Shown here: positions 18,006 to 27,026 of the stretch, piece after piece
Layout: every line of letters begins with the position of its first letter
Position numbering within the stretch: the stretch's first letter is position 1
Source of the DNA: Phycisphaerales bacterium
Lineage (GTDB): Bacteria > Planctomycetota > Phycisphaerae > Phycisphaerales > UBA1924
Length of the DNA: 64,000 nucleotides
NCBI GenBank assembly: GCA_029260515.1
Contig: JAJDDC010000069.1
Coordinates: 1 to 64,000, forward strand
Direction: 5' to 3'
Notes under the pieces: generated by a model
What the model was told of the DNA's origin: nothing
What the model saw: the letters and a program-made list of their open reading frames with translations, nothing else
Databases searched by the model: none
Made by a program: the position numbers and the translations under genes

Positions 18006-18740
18006 TCAATCGGCGTAAGAAGGACTATCGCCTGCGCCCTGGGGCGGGTAGGTGTTGTGGGTTTGTGCGCGCAGACGGGCGCGGAGGTCGAGGCGCATGG
18101 CGTCGATCTGGCGTTCGAGGCGGCGGAGGGCGGCGTCGGGACCGTCGGCGAGCAACTCGTCGTGGGGGATGGGGTGCGCGGCCATGGTCATGACGCGGGC
18201 GGCGAGGAGGCGGGGTCGGGCTCGGCCGCGGGGCCAGGCGTCGTGCGCGCCCTCGATGGCGACGGGGAGAACTGGGCAGCGGGCGCGCTTGACAACGAGG
18301 GCGGCGCCCCTTTTGAACTCGGTCATGGCGCCGTCGTGTGTGCGCGAGCCCTCGGGGTAGATGACGACGGCGAGGCCCCGCTCGAGGCGTGCGAGGATCT
18401 CTCGGATGGCTGCGGAGTCGGGCTCGCCGTCTTCTTTGATGGGCATGGCGTGCAGGCCGCGCATGAGGGGGGCGAGCCAGCGTACGCGGAACAGGCCGTC
18501 GCGCGCGACCGAGTCGATCTGGCGTGAGGGGACGAGCTGGCCGACGATGATGGGGTCGAGGTAGGACTGGTGGTTGGCGACGATGAGCAGGGCGCCGTGC
18601 TTTGGGATGCGGTCGGCGTGGTGTGCGCGGTAGCGCCACAGGAGTGTCGTCGCGAATGTGGTGAACACCCGGAGGACGTCGAAGAAGGCGACACCGGCGA
18701 GGGTGGAGCCGGGGTGGCGGCGGGCGTACCGGCCGAGCAT
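18006..18740 (-). CDS. plsC: 1-acyl-glycerol-3-phosphate acyltransferase (PlsC family)
   Basis: Acylates lysophosphatidic acid to phosphatidic acid at the membrane. The 244-residue product carries the HX4D catalytic motif (NHQSYLDP) near residue 55, and the phosphate-binding PEGSRT about 75 residues further on, followed by FKRGAALVVKRARCPVLPVAI. The ATG at 18740 lies 7 nt after the cmk stop, so the two genes are almost certainly cotranscribed. A cmk-plsC pairing is also common elsewhere. The last 20 residues are polar and probably disordered. Confidence 0.9.
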   Translation of the reverse strand: MLGRYARRHPGSTLAGVAFFDVLRVFTTFATTLLWRYRAHHADRIPKHGALLIVANHQSYLDPIIVGQLVPSRQIDSVARDGLFRVRWLAPLMRGLHAMPIKEDGEPDSAAIREILARLERGLAVVIYPEGSRTHDGAMTEFKRGAALVVKRARCPVLPVAIEGAHDAWPRGRARPRLLAARVMTMAAHPIPHDELLADGPDAALRRLERQIDAMRLDLRARLRAQTHNTYPPQGAGDSPSYAD

Positions 18741-18747
18741 GGGGCGG

Positions 18748-19518
18748 CTAGTCCTGCGCCCGGACGAGGGAGGCGACGCGCTGGCGGACGACCTCCTCGA
18801 GGCGGTCGATGACCTCGTCGACACAGAGGTCGGAGGTATCGACGCGGACGGCGTCGTCGGCGCACGTCAGCGGGCCGTCGGCACGTGTGGAGTCGATGCG
18901 GTCGCGCTCGATGATGCGCCGGAGCATGTCGGCCTCGTCCACGTCGTGGCCCTCGGCGCGGAGCTGTTCGGTGCGGCGGGCGGCGCGGACGGCGGGGTCG
19001 GCGTCGAGGTAGAACTTGAGGTCCGCGTCGGGGAAGACGACCGAGCCCTGGTCGCGGCCCTCGGAGACCAGCCTCGGGTGCTGGGCGGCGATGACCTGCT
19101 GCTTGCGGACCATGTGCCTGCGGAGCTCGCCGATGGCGGCGACCTGGGAGACGACGGCGGTGACGTCCTCGTCGCGGATGCGGTGGTCGATGGGGGCGTC
19201 CCAGGCGAGCATGGTCGGTGGATCGGCGGAGAAGTCGAAGTGGAGGTCGGCGCCGATGACGGTGGAGACGAGCTCGCCCGGCTCGTCGAGCGGGATGTCG
19301 CGGTCGAGCATGATCGCGGCGGCGGCGCGGTACATGGCGCCGGTGTCGAGGAAGTCGAGTCCGAGTCGTCTCGCGAGTGTCCGAGCGACGGTGGACTTGC
19401 CCGTGCCGGCGGGGCCGTCGATGGTGATGATGACCTCGGCGTCGGGGGGCACGATGGGGTCTCGTCGTTCGAGTGTTTCGTCGTCGGCGAGGCGTGTGGT
19501 GACGGGCTGCGTGTGCAT
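18748..19518 (-). CDS. cmk: Cytidylate kinase
   Basis: Phosphorylates CMP and dCMP with ATP. Residues 30-50 hold the P-loop (TIDGPAGTGKSTVA), then LGLDFLDTGAMYRAAA, the CMP-binding segment with IRDEDVTAVVS, and SEGRDQGSVVFPDADLKFYLDA in place of the usual GRDIGTVVFP. The 256-residue product has about 28 extra N-terminal residues; a start nearer the P-loop cannot be excluded. It is the middle gene of a minus-strand trio, 32 nt after the TIM-barrel gene and 7 nt before plsC. Confidence 0.93.
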   Translation of the reverse strand: MHTQPVTTRLADDETLERRDPIVPPDAEVIITIDGPAGTGKSTVARTLARRLGLDFLDTGAMYRAAAAIMLDRDIPLDEPGELVSTVIGADLHFDFSADPPTMLAWDAPIDHRIRDEDVTAVVSQVAAIGELRRHMVRKQQVIAAQHPRLVSEGRDQGSVVFPDADLKFYLDADPAVRAARRTEQLRAEGHDVDEADMLRRIIERDRIDSTRADGPLTCADDAVRVDTSDLCVDEVIDRLEEVVRQRVASLVRAQD

Positions 19519-19550
19519 CGCGCTCCCGGGCGGATTCTTCGTGAGGCCCG

Positions 19551-20537
19551 CTATCCCTTCTGGGCGATCGACTCGATCGCCGCCTCGACGGCGTCGCGGC
19601 TGAGCATCACACCCAGTGTACCGTCTCCCGAGCCGCGGTAATCGATCGTCAGGGCCTGGTCGTATCCCACCGAGAGTATCGCCTCGAGCAGGGGTTCGAG
19701 CTCGTATGGCTTGTGGATCGGGGGGGGGACGTCGAGCAGCGCCTCGATATCGAGCAGCTCGTCCTCGGGGAGTTCTTCGCCATCTACCGGGGTCTCGGCG
19801 TCGTCCGGCTTCTCGTCCTTCTTCTCGTCGGGCTCATCGGCACTGGCCTTCGCGGGTTTCTTCTTGGGTGGCTCGGGCTCGGGCAAGCCTTCATCCGATT
19901 CGGGCTGCTCGAGCTCGACGGTCGAGACGAGCAGCGCGGAGGCGTAGGGCGTGATGCGTCGGAGGTAGGCGGCGGGGTCGTCGGATGCCGAGGCGTCCTC
20001 GAAGTCGGGGAGCGAGCCGATGCGGAAGCCGCCGATCTTCTTGATCAGCTCGATCAGGCGGTCGGGTTTTTCGGTGAGGCCCTTGCACGGGCGGATGAGG
20101 AGGTTGACCTCCATGCGTTCGGCCTTTTCGACGACCTCGCGGACGCGGTCGGCGGCGCGCTCGAAGCTGTCGTCGTCGTCCTTGCCCTTGACGCTCATGG
20201 CGGCCGACGAGCAGCCCAGGAGCTGGGCGGCCTGGACGACGCGGATCATGCGGTCGATGGCCTGCTGGCCCTTCTTGTCGGAGGGCTCGGCGAACGGGAG
20301 CGGGTCGGGCTCGACGAGCAGGAGCGTGGCGCAGCCTGCCTTGTCGCCCGCATCGCGGAGGCCGGCGATCTGGTCGCGCGAAGCGCCGGCGAGGAACTCG
20401 GTGGACATGGTGAGGCCGTTGAGGCCCAGCTCGTCGCGGGCGAAGCGCGGGATGTCGGCGAGCTCGAGCTTGGGTTTGGCCGAGCCCCTGCCCTTAAGCA
20501 TGGAACGGATCGAGTTGACGCCGAGGGTCAGGAGCAT
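19551..20537 (-). CDS. Sugar-phosphate isomerase/epimerase-like TIM-barrel protein with acidic insert
   Basis: A 328-residue protein whose N-terminal two thirds (SIRSMLKGRG...LELADIPRFARDELGLNGL, RVVQAAQLLGCSSAAMSV, VNLLIRPCKGLTEKPDRLIELIKKIG) reads like an AP-endonuclease-2/xylose-isomerase-type barrel. A charged Glu/Asp/Lys/Pro insert of about 65 residues (roughly 215-280) interrupts it, then YELEPLLEAILSVGYDQALTIDYRGSGD closes the fold. I cannot confirm the metal ligands typical of active epimerases. It heads the operon with cmk and plsC. The function is unknown and an enzymatic role is only family inference. Confidence 0.65.
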   Translation of the reverse strand: MLLTLGVNSIRSMLKGRGSAKPKLELADIPRFARDELGLNGLTMSTEFLAGASRDQIAGLRDAGDKAGCATLLLVEPDPLPFAEPSDKKGQQAIDRMIRVVQAAQLLGCSSAAMSVKGKDDDDSFERAADRVREVVEKAERMEVNLLIRPCKGLTEKPDRLIELIKKIGGFRIGSLPDFEDASASDDPAAYLRRITPYASALLVSTVELEQPESDEGLPEPEPPKKKPAKASADEPDEKKDEKPDDAETPVDGEELPEDELLDIEALLDVPPPIHKPYELEPLLEAILSVGYDQALTIDYRGSGDGTLGVMLSRDAVEAAIESIAQKG

Positions 20538-20781
20538 GGGGGTGGGACTGTACCCGCGCTGGGGTGGACGGGCGGGGGGGGTGGTGATGAAGGGGGACGC
20601 GCTGCGGGGACGGGGCAGGACGCCGAGGCGTGCTCGGGTCCGCCAGCGTGCGCTGGGGGGCTCGTTGTTGCGGGATATGGGGGAGGATGGGGGCGGGCGG
20701 CGGTTGCCGCGGGGTCGGGCGTCGGTACGATCCCCCCACCGCCGGCGCCCGCGGGCGTGCGGTGTGGTGAGGAGGACACGA

Positions 20782-21162
20782 ATGGATCTGCCCAGCGACC
20801 GCGTCTACACGGAGAGCCACGAGTGGCACAAGCTCGAGGGGGAGACCCTGACGATCGGGCTGACAAGGTTCGCCGTCGATCAGCTGACGGACGTGACGTA
20901 TGTGGAGATGAAGGCGGTGGGGACAGAGATCGGGGCGGGCGATTCGGTCGGCGAGGTGGAGAGCGTGAAGACGACGAGCGACGTGTACAGCGCCGCGTCC
21001 GGGACGATCGCGGAGACGAACGCGGCGCTGGAGGAGAACCCCGGGCTGATCAACGACGATCCGTACGGGGCCGGTTGGCTGGTCAGGCTGAGCGTCACCG
21101 ACAAGAGCGGGCTGGATGTGCTGATGGATGCCCAGGCGTACGCGGCGCAGCACGCGTCCTGA
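20782..21162 (+). CDS. gcvH: Glycine cleavage system H protein
   Basis: Lipoyl carrier that shuttles the aminomethyl group between the P, T and L proteins of glycine cleavage. The 126-residue product has the usual length. The lipoylated lysine is K63 in GEVESVKTTSDVYSAASG, close to the canonical ESVK-SDVYAP. The ATG is preceded by GAGGAGGACACGA, a good ribosome binding site. gcvT and gcvP are absent here; instead an ABC transporter pair starts 32 nt downstream. H-proteins separated from the other subunits also serve in lipoate transfer in some bacteria. Confidence 0.95.
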   Translation: MDLPSDRVYTESHEWHKLEGETLTIGLTRFAVDQLTDVTYVEMKAVGTEIGAGDSVGEVESVKTTSDVYSAASGTIAETNAALEENPGLINDDPYGAGWLVRLSVTDKSGLDVLMDAQAYAAQHAS

Positions 21163-21194
21163 AAGGGCGGCGCCCCGCCCGGGAACAAGACGGC

Positions 21195-21929
21195 ATGATC
21201 GAGTGCGCCGACCTCCGCAAGACCTACCGCCTGGGCGGGCGGAGCGTGGAAGCGCTGCGCGGGGTGTCGCTCTCGATCTCCGAGCCCGGGTTCTACGCGA
21301 TCATGGGCCAGTCGGGGTCCGGCAAGAGCACGCTGTTGCACCTGCTTGGGGCGCTGGACACGCCCGACTCGGGGACGATCCGCGTGGGCACGCGGGACGT
21401 GCACGCGCTCGACGAGCGGGCGGCGACGGCGTACCGGCGGCGCGAGATCGGGATCGTTTTCCAGGCGTACAACCTGATCCCGACGATGACGGCGGCCGAA
21501 AACGTCGCGCTGCCCGGGATGCTGGCGGGCGAGAACGGGCGCGGGCTGCGTGCCAAGTCGCTGGCGATGCTCGATCGGCTCGGGCTCGGGGACCGGGCCG
21601 AGCACAGGCCCGAGGCGATGAGCGGGGGCGAGCAGCAGCGCGTCGCGATCGGTCGAGCGCTGGCCTACGGGGCGCCTGTGCTGCTGGCCGACGAGCCGAC
21701 GGGGAACCTGGACTCGGAGTCGGGGGCGCGGCTGTGGGGGCTGCTGGGGGAGCTGGCGGCGGAGCGTGAGCTGACGATCCTGATGGTGACGCACGAGCCG
21801 GTGGCGGCGACGCACTGCCGCGAGGTGTTCGTGCTGCGTGATGGGGTGGTGCACGGGCGGTTCGGATCGGAGGGCCTCGATGCGGGCGGCGTGGCGACTC
21901 GCTACCAGCAGCTTGTCGGCGCGGCCTAG
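21195..21929 (+). CDS. ABC transporter ATP-binding protein, LolD/MacB class
   Basis: Cytoplasmic ATPase of a lipoprotein-release or export-type ABC transporter, 244 residues. Walker A is GQSGSGKST near residue 38, the signature MSGGEQQRVAIGRALAY near 140, Walker B VLLADEPTGNLDSESG, and the switch histidine MVTHEP. The EPTGNLD form is typical of the LolD/MacB/FtsE group. Its last 50 bases overlap the start of the permease gene, pointing to translational coupling and a joint complex. Confidence 0.93.
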   Translation: MIECADLRKTYRLGGRSVEALRGVSLSISEPGFYAIMGQSGSGKSTLLHLLGALDTPDSGTIRVGTRDVHALDERAATAYRRREIGIVFQAYNLIPTMTAAENVALPGMLAGENGRGLRAKSLAMLDRLGLGDRAEHRPEAMSGGEQQRVAIGRALAYGAPVLLADEPTGNLDSESGARLWGLLGELAAERELTILMVTHEPVAATHCREVFVLRDGVVHGRFGSEGLDAGGVATRYQQLVGAA

Positions 21930-24624
21930 GCGGGCGGCGCTGCTGACGCTCGTGGTCGCGCTGTCGGCCGCGCTGATCGCGTCGGTCGCGTGCGCGATGG
22001 CGTCGATCCACGAGTCGATCCGGGTGCAGATCAACGAGCACGTGGGGACGGCCGAGGCGCGGATCCGGTCGGCGTCAGGCGCCATCGACGCGGGGGTGCT
22101 GGACACCGCGCGATCGTGGGAGGGCGTCGAGCACGCCCGGGCGTGGCTCCAGGACACGCTGTCGTTGTCGTACGGGGCGAGGGTGCTGCGCCGGGGCGAG
22201 GGCGGTGACGCGTTCTCGCCTGTCGAGGAGGAGTTCCGGGCGTCGGCGCTGGCGATCGGGATGGACCGGGGCGAGTTCGAGCGTCAGGCGCTGCGGCTGA
22301 TCGACGGGAGGCTGCCCGAGAAGGCGGGCGAGGTGGTGGTGGACGCGATGCTCGCCGAGCGTCTGAGCTTCACGTACGTCGAGACACGGACGCTGCGCCC
22401 GAGCTTCGCGGTCGGGGCGGGGCGGGTGGACTACCTGGACGGGCCGGCGTCGGAGCTTGGGGGCGTAGCGGCGGGCGAGTCGGACGCGGCGCGGCTGAAC
22501 GCGGCGGTGGGCGTGCGCGTGGGCGACGAGGTCCGCGTGCGTCGGCTGCTGCGGCGGGATGTGGCGTTGACGGTGGTCGGGATCGCGGAGTCGCCGCCGC
22601 TGGGCGGGAGGCCGCGGGCGTTCGTGACGTACGGCACGATCGCGACGCTCACGGGCAGGGGCGGGGTGTACACCGAGGTCGAGCTGGAACTGGGCGAGGG
22701 CGTGGACCCGGCGGCGTTTGTCGCGGCCCACGAGGGCGAGGTCGCGGACGGGTTGCTTCTCACGACGACAGAGCGGGTGACGAGCGGCGTCGAGAAGAAT
22801 ATGTCGTCGAACCAGCTCGGGTTTATCCTGGGCACGGTGCTCTCGTCGTTGTCGGCGGCGTTCATTATTTTGACCGGGCTGACGACCGGGGTCGCCGAGC
22901 AGCAGCGGGAGTTGGGCGTGCTGCGCGCGGTCGGCGCGACGCGGGCGCAGCTGGGGGGCGGGCAGGTCGTGCACGGCCTGCTGATCGGCGCGGGCGGCGC
23001 GGTGCTGGGCGTGCCCCTGGGCGTGCTGATGGCGTGGGGGCTGGTGGCGGCGTTCCCGGAGAAGGTTCCCTCGGGGCTGGCGCTGCCCTGGGGGACACTC
23101 GGGATCGCGGTCGGGGGGGCGGTGCTGGCGGGGCTGCTGGGCAGCGCGTGGCCCGCGTGGCAGGCGGCGCGGACGTCGGTGGTGCGGGCGATGGCGAACC
23201 GGGCGGCGCCGATGAGCCGCAAGACGCTCGTGCTGGTTTCGTGCGCGGCTGTCGTCGGGATCGGGGCACAGCTGCTGATCGTGCTCGCGCCGCAGAGCGG
23301 GCAGGTGGTGTTCTGGGGGTACGCGACGGCGGGGCTGCCCCTGATGTTCCTGGGGTATTTCCTGGCGAGCGTGCCGGTGATGTACGCGGCGTCGTGGGCG
23401 CTCTCGCCCGTGCTGACGCGTGCGCTCGTGCTTCCCCGTGGGTTGCTGGGTCGGTCGGTGCGGGCGACGCCGTATCGGCATGGGTTCACGGCGGGCGCGA
23501 TGATGGTCGGGCTGGCGATGATGGTGGACATCTGGACGACGGGCGGGGGCGTGCTGCGTGATTGGCTGGGGAAGATCACGTTCCCGGACGCGTTCGTGAG
23601 CGGGGTGGCGCTGCCGCCCGAGGCCGAGGCGCGGCTGCGGGCGCTGGACATCGTGGAGGGGACGAGCGCGATCTCGATGCACAACATCGAGGTGGACGCG
23701 TTCGGCGTGCGGGCGCTGCAGGATTATTCGAGCACGTTCTTTGCCTTCGAGCCCGGGCCGTTCTTCGAGATGGCGCAGGTTGACTGGGTCGAGGGGGACG
23801 GGGCGGAGGCGCTGCGCCGGCTGGACGAGGGGGGCGCGGTGATCGTCGCGCGCGAGTTCCGGCTCGCCCAGGGCGTCGGCGTGGGGGACACGTTCACGTT
23901 CACCCACGAGGATCAGCAATACACGCTCGACATCGTGGGCGTCGTCACGAGCCCTGGGCTTGAGCTGGTGAGCAAGTTCTTCAACATCGGCGACGACTTC
24001 GTCAACCAGGCGGTGCACGGCGTCTTCGGCACGCGCGAGGACGCCAGGCGGATTTTCGGGACCGACGCGGTCCAGCTCATCCAGGTCGATCTGGTAGATG
24101 GCGTGGACGACGCGGAAGCGGTGCGCGCGCTGCGCGAGGCGGTGTTCGGGCTGGGCGTGCTGGACGCGGGCTCGGGTCGCCAGATCCGCGAGCAGCTCGA
24201 GATCTTCGTCAAGGGCAGCCTGCTGGTGTTCTCGACGATCGCGGTCGGGGCGATGCTGGTGGCGTGCCTGGGGGTCGCGAACCTGATCGCGGCGGGGATC
24301 GACGCGCGGTCGTTCGAGCTGGGCGTGCTCCGGGCGGTCGGCGCGGGGCGGGGCGTGCTCACGCGGCTCATCATCGGCGAGGCGATCCTCATCGCGCTGG
24401 TCGCGTGCGTGCTCGGCACGTGCATGGGGATGCAGGGCTCGCTCGCGGCGATGCGCCTGTACGAGACGTTGCTGGGCATCGCGTTCACGCCGGCGCCCGC
24501 GGCGGGGGCGATCCTGGCCGCGTGCGGGATCGTCGCGGCGCTGACGCTCGGGGCGGCGGCGCCGGCGGGGATGCGGCTGAGCCGCAAGAAGCCCATCGAC
24601 CTGCTGGGTGTCGCCCCGGCGTAA
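21880..24624 (+). CDS. FtsX-like ABC permease with two FtsX domains
   Basis: A 914-residue inner-membrane permease. An N-terminal helix (residues 19-43) is followed by a large periplasmic region, a first FtsX membrane unit (QLGFILGTVLSSLSAAFIIL, then QQRELGVLRAVGATRAQL), more helices, a second periplasmic region and a second FtsX unit (ARSFELGVLRAVGAGRGVL). This double layout fits lipoprotein or macrolide-exporter type permeases rather than cell-division FtsX. The start lies inside the preceding ATPase gene. Substrate is unknown; a lipoprotein or envelope role is likely by family. Confidence 0.9.
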   Translation: MRAAWRLATSSLSARPRRAALLTLVVALSAALIASVACAMASIHESIRVQINEHVGTAEARIRSASGAIDAGVLDTARSWEGVEHARAWLQDTLSLSYGARVLRRGEGGDAFSPVEEEFRASALAIGMDRGEFERQALRLIDGRLPEKAGEVVVDAMLAERLSFTYVETRTLRPSFAVGAGRVDYLDGPASELGGVAAGESDAARLNAAVGVRVGDEVRVRRLLRRDVALTVVGIAESPPLGGRPRAFVTYGTIATLTGRGGVYTEVELELGEGVDPAAFVAAHEGEVADGLLLTTTERVTSGVEKNMSSNQLGFILGTVLSSLSAAFIILTGLTTGVAEQQRELGVLRAVGATRAQLGGGQVVHGLLIGAGGAVLGVPLGVLMAWGLVAAFPEKVPSGLALPWGTLGIAVGGAVLAGLLGSAWPAWQAARTSVVRAMANRAAPMSRKTLVLVSCAAVVGIGAQLLIVLAPQSGQVVFWGYATAGLPLMFLGYFLASVPVMYAASWALSPVLTRALVLPRGLLGRSVRATPYRHGFTAGAMMVGLAMMVDIWTTGGGVLRDWLGKITFPDAFVSGVALPPEAEARLRALDIVEGTSAISMHNIEVDAFGVRALQDYSSTFFAFEPGPFFEMAQVDWVEGDGAEALRRLDEGGAVIVAREFRLAQGVGVGDTFTFTHEDQQYTLDIVGVVTSPGLELVSKFFNIGDDFVNQAVHGVFGTREDARRIFGTDAVQLIQVDLVDGVDDAEAVRALREAVFGLGVLDAGSGRQIREQLEIFVKGSLLVFSTIAVGAMLVACLGVANLIAAGIDARSFELGVLRAVGAGRGVLTRLIIGEAILIALVACVLGTCMGMQGSLAAMRLYETLLGIAFTPAPAAGAILAACGIVAALTLGAAAPAGMRLSRKKPIDLLGVAPA

Positions 24625-24731
24625 CGGGGTCTTCACGCGCGAACAGGTTGCGTGCGGGGCCCGGGGCGGGATATCGTGGGCGTGTCGCCCGAGCTCCCGG
24701 GCGGCGTTCGGATGACCACGGGGGATTCACG

Positions 24732-26192
24732 ATGCGAGCGACGCTGGTTCTGTGGGCGCTGGGCGGGGTCGTCGCGTTGGGCACGCTGGTCGCGTGGGCG
24801 CCGGGCGACACGATCACGATGCGCGACGGGCGGGTCTACGAGGGCACGATCGTCGAGGAGTCCAGCAGCTCGGTCGTGATCGAGACCGAGGTCTCGCGGA
24901 TCAAGTCCACACTGACGCTGCGCCGGCGGGACATCCACACGATCGAGATCGGCCCGGTCGGCGACACCGACGCGGACGGCGAGGGAGGGGGCGCCGACGC
25001 GGCAGACGACGGCGGAGACGCGGCGTCCTCCGAGCCACACGTCGAAGCGCCCCGGGCGACGCGGGCGACGCCCCGGTCCCGCGACACGCGGGCGCCCGAC
25101 GCGGGCGGGGGCCCTGCCGCGGGGCGGTACATGGTGATCCCCGCGACGGGCGTGATCGGCGTCGAGGTGACGGCGCCCGGGATCGCGGACGCGTTCGACG
25201 ACGCGGAGAAGCTGGGCGCGACGCACGTGGTGTTCGTGATCGACTCGCCCGGGGGGTACATCTACGAGGCGTTGGCGATCCGGCGGGTGCTGCTCGACAA
25301 CCGAGAGCGGTTCACGATCCACACGCTGGTCGAGATAGAGGCGATCAGCGCCGCAACAGTGCTGGCGGCGGGGTCCTCGACGATCAGCATGGCGCCGTCG
25401 GCGACGATCGGGGGGGCGACGTCGTACTCGATCAAGGCCGAGACGGGCTCGGCGCAGGTGGACGCGAAGATGAACTCGATCTGGGCGGCGGAGATCGCGA
25501 GCATCGCGTCCACGTCCGGGCACGACGAGGCGCCGTTCCGCGCGATGATCGAGCAGGATCGCGAGCTGTACGTCGCGCGCGACGCTTCGGGCGGGGCGCG
25601 GCTGGCGTCGAGCGAGCCCGTCTCGGGCGACCGGTCGGCGTGGGAACGGGTGGACGACTCGCTGACGATCCTGACGCTGACGGCGGCCCAGGTCCGCGAC
25701 TACGGGATCGGACGCATCGTCGAGGGGGGCGCCGCGGGGCTGGGCGCGGCGCTGGGGGTCGAGGGGTGGCACGCCGCGGACGGCGACGGGGCGCGGTCGA
25801 TGCTCAAGGCGAGCAAGGCGCGGGCGCAGCTGGCGCGGGCGGTGGAGATCGCCGACGAGCAGCTCATCGAGCTGGCGGGGCAGGCGAAGAAGCACAACCC
25901 GAGCCGCCTGACGATCGTCTACGACCGGAACACGCTGGAGGTGAGCGAGGACTCGGCGCGCAAGTGGTCGCGGGCGTGCTCGCAGGCGGCGTCGGCCTGG
26001 CGGCGGGTGGACGGCATGATGGACCGCCTGACGCTTCTGCGCCGCAAGGCCGAGGACATGGGGGCGCTGCACCTGGCGGTGTCCAACGCGGAGATCGAGC
26101 AGATCCGTCAGATCGCGCGCGAGCAGCTCGAGTGGTTGGACGAGTACGGCGGGAGGCCTCGGACGATCGCGGACCTGCCGCCGGACGATTGA
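24732..26192 (+). CDS. ClpP/NfeD-class membrane-associated serine protease
   Basis: A 486-residue protein with a signal sequence or anchor at 4-22. A small beta-type module (DTITMRDGRVYEGTIVEESSSSVVIET) follows, then a disordered Asp/Ala linker and a crotonase-fold protease domain. That domain shows VIDSPGGYIYEALAIRRVLLD and EAISAATVLAAGSSTISMAPSATIGG, which match the NfeD/ClpP pattern, with the likely nucleophile Ser in AISAATV. NfeD-type proteases act with SPFH proteins in membranes; no partner is seen nearby. The gap of 107 bp after the permease gene leaves operon membership open. Confidence 0.78.
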   Translation: MRATLVLWALGGVVALGTLVAWAPGDTITMRDGRVYEGTIVEESSSSVVIETEVSRIKSTLTLRRRDIHTIEIGPVGDTDADGEGGGADAADDGGDAASSEPHVEAPRATRATPRSRDTRAPDAGGGPAAGRYMVIPATGVIGVEVTAPGIADAFDDAEKLGATHVVFVIDSPGGYIYEALAIRRVLLDNRERFTIHTLVEIEAISAATVLAAGSSTISMAPSATIGGATSYSIKAETGSAQVDAKMNSIWAAEIASIASTSGHDEAPFRAMIEQDRELYVARDASGGARLASSEPVSGDRSAWERVDDSLTILTLTAAQVRDYGIGRIVEGGAAGLGAALGVEGWHAADGDGARSMLKASKARAQLARAVEIADEQLIELAGQAKKHNPSRLTIVYDRNTLEVSEDSARKWSRACSQAASAWRRVDGMMDRLTLLRRKAEDMGALHLAVSNAEIEQIRQIAREQLEWLDEYGGRPRTIADLPPDD

Positions 26193-26213
26193 GCGGGCTC
26201 GCGCGAGCCGTGC

Positions 26214-27014
26214 TCAGAGCGACTCGACGAAGCCCTTGAGGTTGTCCAGTTCTTCGCGCCAGCCGTCGTCGAACTCACGGACCTTGTCGTCGGGGACGTC
26301 GCCCGAGCAGGTGTGGGTGACGAAGACTCTCGTGGCGGACGCGGTGTTCTCCTCGAGACGGATGGTGATCGCGCCGGCGTAGGCCCGCTCGGAGGCGAAG
26401 TCCCCCACCATCCGGAGCATCTCCGGCGGGCGGATGGTCGCGACGGTGGCGTACAACTCCCCGGCGCCCTCGCCCTTGGTGGCCGACTCGTCGCGCCAGA
26501 ACCGCCCGCCGATCCAGGGCTCGAGCTTCGATGGCGGGTTCGGTGTGTCGGGCTTGCCGGGCCAGAACCAGGCGTGGGTCTCGCGGGTGATGGCCTCGAA
26601 CACCCGCTCGCGCGGGGCGGCGATCCTTATCTCGGATTCGACGCGGATGGTGCGGGGCTCGGTCGTGGTCGTCGGCATGGCGTTGATCTCCGGTGCGGCG
26701 GCGTCGGCGTGCTCCTCCAGGCGGAGCAGTGCGGAGGCCCAGTGGTCGGCGAACTTGCCCACCCACCGCTCGTAGACGCGGCGGAGCGGGACGGCGTTGA
26801 GGTGGTTCCAGCGTTTGCGGCCCTCGCGCCGGACGACGACGAGGCCGGCGTTCTCGAGCACGTCAAGGTGCTTCATGACGGCGTACCTCGAGAGGTCGGG
26901 GAACGCCGCGGCCAGGTCGCCGGTCGTTGCCGGCTTGCTCGACAGGCGGTCGATGATGCCGCGGCGCGTGGGGTCCGAGAGCGCCTTCCAGATGGCGTTG
27001 ACGACGTCTTCCAT
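26214..27014 (-). CDS. ArsR-type HTH regulator fused to an SRPBCC (AHSA1) domain
   Basis: A 266-residue fusion. Residues 1-100 are an ArsR-like winged helix (NAIWKALSDPTRRGIIDRL, LSRYAVMKHLDVLENAGLV, REGRKRWNHLN). Residues about 120-266 form an AHSA1/START-like SRPBCC hydrophobic pocket (RVESEIRIAAPRERVFEAIT, EPWIGGRFW). Such regulators usually control a neighbouring SRPBCC gene, as separate proteins. Here it is the last gene of a three-gene minus-strand operon with DinB and a second SRPBCC. It probably represses the promoter near 28000, whose -10 lies within a palindrome. I see no classic metal-binding cysteine motif. Confidence 0.88.
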   Translation of the reverse strand: MEDVVNAIWKALSDPTRRGIIDRLSSKPATTGDLAAAFPDLSRYAVMKHLDVLENAGLVVVRREGRKRWNHLNAVPLRRVYERWVGKFADHWASALLRLEEHADAAAPEINAMPTTTTEPRTIRVESEIRIAAPRERVFEAITRETHAWFWPGKPDTPNPPSKLEPWIGGRFWRDESATKGEGAGELYATVATIRPPEMLRMVGDFASERAYAGAITIRLEENTASATRVFVTHTCSGDVPDDKVREFDDGWREELDNLKGFVESL

Positions 27015-27026
27015 GACGCGGACCGA

